Positions 62,732-64,000 of a stretch of DNA of 64,000 nt are shown here, piece by piece. Every line of letters begins with the position of its first letter. Position 1 is the first letter of the stretch. The stretch is from NCBI RefSeq assembly GCF_014203045.1, contig NZ_JACHIF010000002.1, forward strand, positions 248,001-312,000, given 5' to 3'. The position numbers were made by a program, and so were the translations under genes. Source of the stretch: Prosthecobacter dejongeii. Its GTDB lineage: Bacteria > Verrucomicrobiota > Verrucomicrobiia > Verrucomicrobiales > Verrucomicrobiaceae. The notes beneath the pieces are model-generated. The model did not search any database. It was not told where the DNA came from and saw only the letters and a program-made list of their open reading frames with translations.

Positions 62732-63016
62732 CTAGGGAATGATTCGGTAAACTTTTTCGAGCTCGGCCCGGCATTCATCGCGGGCTCTCCAGATGGCCCG
62801 CTCGATGTAGCCGATGGCGTAGCGGGGATTGATGCGGCAGGCGCGGGCCTCAATGAGGGCAAGCCCTGCCTCCAAAGGCAGGCCGAGAACCACCTCCGCG
62901 AGAGTGAAGCGATACTCCGCGCAGAGGATCTCGATGAAGGCCATCACCCACCCAGCCCCCGGCCCGGCTTTAGGCATCGCAGCAGCCAGCGCGGCCACTG
63001 CTTGCCCGGAGGTCAT
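62732..63016 (-). CDS. Small phage protein between tail-chaperone candidate and tape measure
   Basis: A 94-residue helical protein (MAFIEILCAEYRFTLAEVVL, then NPRYAIGYIERAIWRARDE). It overlaps the upstream gene by 4 bp. Its position just before the tape measure is where the second part of a tail-assembly chaperone (lambda G/T-like) is usually found, but no frameshift signal was seen. Confidence 0.55.
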   Translation of the reverse strand: MTSGQAVAALAAAMPKAGPGAGWVMAFIEILCAEYRFTLAEVVLGLPLEAGLALIEARACRINPRYAIGYIERAIWRARDECRAELEKVYRIIP

Positions 63017-63543
63017 CGGCCCCGTCCCGGCTTCAGCGGCTTCCTCCTCTTCGCCGCTTCCCGCTTTCCCAGCTTCACCTCTTGAGGGGCCGGAGCGGGG
63101 GCCACGGCCCGCATGTGATCAGCAAAGGCCGTCATCTCTTCTTTCCCCCACCCACCGACCAGCTCCAAGGCCTGGCTATCCAGTTCCGCCAGGTCATCCG
63201 CTTCGCGAGTCCGCAGCAGCTCATAGGCTCCGATGGGATCATGAAAGAGGAAGGCCGTGCGGGCCACGGTGATGGACTGGCTTGTCGCGCAGGCAAAGGG
63301 GTGAGCTTTGAGAGCCTCATTGGCGGTGCTCACGGCCAGGCACATGTCATGCATGGGCAGACCGCCGATGGTGGTCAGGTTGCGCGGAGTTTCGCCGGCG
63401 CGGGCGGCCCGCAAGACGGTGCGCAGTTGGTGAGGATCTGCGCCCGCTGCTTGGGCTTCCAGGCGGCCACGGATGCCTGCCTCGGCCTCATGGAGCGAGG
63501 CTGTGCGTTCGGTGATGACGGGCCGGGTGTCGGTAGGGTTCAT
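63013..63543 (-). CDS. Putative tail assembly protein
   Basis: A 176-residue helical protein from the ATG at 63543, ending in a basic tail (KREAAKRRKPLKPGRGR). The middle part includes PFACATSQSITVARTAFLF and AYELLRTREADDLAELDSQ. It follows the tail-tube candidate and precedes the 94-residue ORF and tape measure, fitting a tail-assembly chaperone position. The family is not recognised. The frame is open further upstream to 63666, but that stretch is Arg/Gly/His-rich and overlaps the previous gene. Confidence 0.55.
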   Translation of the reverse strand: MNPTDTRPVITERTASLHEAEAGIRGRLEAQAAGADPHQLRTVLRAARAGETPRNLTTIGGLPMHDMCLAVSTANEALKAHPFACATSQSITVARTAFLFHDPIGAYELLRTREADDLAELDSQALELVGGWGKEEMTAFADHMRAVAPAPAPQEVKLGKREAAKRRKPLKPGRGR

Positions 63544-63572
63544 GGGGATGGATTCAGTGGAAGGTTGCGAGA

Positions 63573-64000
63573 TCAGTCTTCGGCAGGTGGCGGCACAGCC
63601 CCCGCGCCGCCGCCTTCCACCGTGACCGTGGCACCCACGCCAATGACGCCGCCGATGCTGGCCCAATGCGCAGCCGTGATCTCGATCTTGCGTGCCCGCT
63701 TTCCCTCATAGACCAGCTTCCATTTCAGCAGGTTGGCAGCGAGATTTAGCTTGGTGATGTCAACACGAGCACCAATCGTAGGCAGCTCAGCAGTCTTGGG
63801 GAAGATGGCCGTGAACTGAATGTTATACTGCGGATTCGTGATCAGGTAAGACTGCCAGCCGCCCTCAGAATCGGGGATGCCTTCCTCATCCCCCATGTGC
63901 TCAATGGAGCCAGATTCCACCTGGCCAAAGACAGTGCCAGCCAGTTCAAGTGTGCCGAAAATAAGATCGGCGTTTCCGATGATGGTGCGCGGTGCGGACA
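63573..64000 (-). CDS. Putative major tail protein, partial at the window edge
   Basis: The frame is open from the window edge, with its stop at 63573; the 5' end lies beyond 64000. At least 141 residues are visible: beta-rich sequence with TIIGNADLIFGTLELAGTVF, then ITNPQYNIQFTAIFPKTAEL and ITKLNLAANLLKWKLVYEGK. It is followed by tail-assembly genes and a tape measure, the place of the major tail (tube) protein in siphoviruses. An internal GTG at 63920 is not needed as a start. Confidence 0.55.
   Translation of the reverse strand, partial: SAPRTIIGNADLIFGTLELAGTVFGQVESGSIEHMGDEEGIPDSEGGWQSYLITNPQYNIQFTAIFPKTAELPTIGARVDITKLNLAANLLKWKLVYEGKRARKIEITAAHWASIGGVIGVGATVTVEGGGAGAVPPPAED

Larger units (their letters stand above)
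54249..64000 (-). mobile_element. Transposable (Mu-related) prophage, right-hand portion only
   Basis: The region from about 54249 to the window edge contains only phage-type minus-strand genes: a tail protein, tail-assembly genes, tape measure, a lysis/small-gene block, DUF3486 small terminase, a split large terminase and a DUF935 portal. DUF3486-TerL-DUF935 in this order matches Mu gp27-gp28-gp29. The element borders a disrupted host gene and its end carries spaced repeats like transposase-binding sites. Tail-tube-chaperone-tape-measure order with no sheath gene suggests a siphovirus-like tail. Integrase/transposase, capsid and repressor genes must lie beyond 64000 if the element is complete. 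Confidence 0.8.

Overview
The window looks like a chromosome segment of a Verrucomicrobiota bacterium, probably close to Prosthecobacter/Verrucomicrobiaceae. This is inferred from gene content: a giant autotransporter-associated beta-strand repeat protein, a Tat-exported DUF1501 protein, meso-diaminopimelate-type MurE plus Mpl, and a cell-wall cluster in an uncommon arrangement. No rRNA, tRNA or CRISPR array was seen.

Layout. 1-3.95 kb: an ECF sigma factor with a long C-terminal domain, followed on the same strand by small stress/detoxification-type proteins (SRPBCC, two VOC/glyoxalase-fold, DoxX-like, DUF1428), closed by a clear hairpin-plus-T-run terminator. 4.0-6.4 kb: an ion antiporter and a zinc-ribbon membrane protein. 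6.6-18.9 kb, minus strand: a compact division/cell-wall cluster in the order rsmH-ftsL-ftsI-murE-murF-mraY-murD-LysM protein-ftsW-murG, with several 4-bp ATGA overlaps. No mraZ precedes rsmH and no murC follows murG. 19.4-21.3 kb: a solitary glgE. 21.6-30.7 kb: five signalling proteins (a degenerate kinase-receiver protein, a PAS membrane kinase, two receivers and an 1183-residue hybrid kinase). 30.8-32.2 kb: mpl for peptidoglycan recycling. 32.3-41.6 kb: mixed genes, including a Tat-exported glycosidase-like protein, an enolase-superfamily enzyme, an SGNH hydrolase, an NfeD/ClpP-class protease, a GT4 glycosyltransferase, dprA and an L,D-transpeptidase. 41.7-42.3 kb: a toxin-antitoxin pair whose PIN toxin carries an in-frame stop. 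42.4-49.5 kb: a DUF1501 protein, then a tight SDR-ROK kinase-PaaK-like ligase-TPR/redoxin run. 49.7-54.25 kb: the beta-strand repeat protein, whose 3' end is broken.

From about 54.25 kb to the right edge lies a transposable (Mu-related) prophage read on the minus strand: tail genes, tape measure, a lysis/small-gene block, DUF3486 small terminase, a large terminase split into ATPase and nuclease ORFs, and a DUF935 (Mu gp29-type) portal as the last gene before the element's end. The end carries three spaced copies of a CGCGAAAAGGGTC-like motif, resembling transposase-binding sites. The prophage appears to have inserted into the beta-strand repeat gene.

A second unexplained structure is a family of intergenic repeats. 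Two long copies (38161-38308 and 43871-44020) share a 32-bp core, a palindrome, and a hairpin at the same place that keeps its pairing but not its sequence. Two shorter copies lie at 6498 and 34180.
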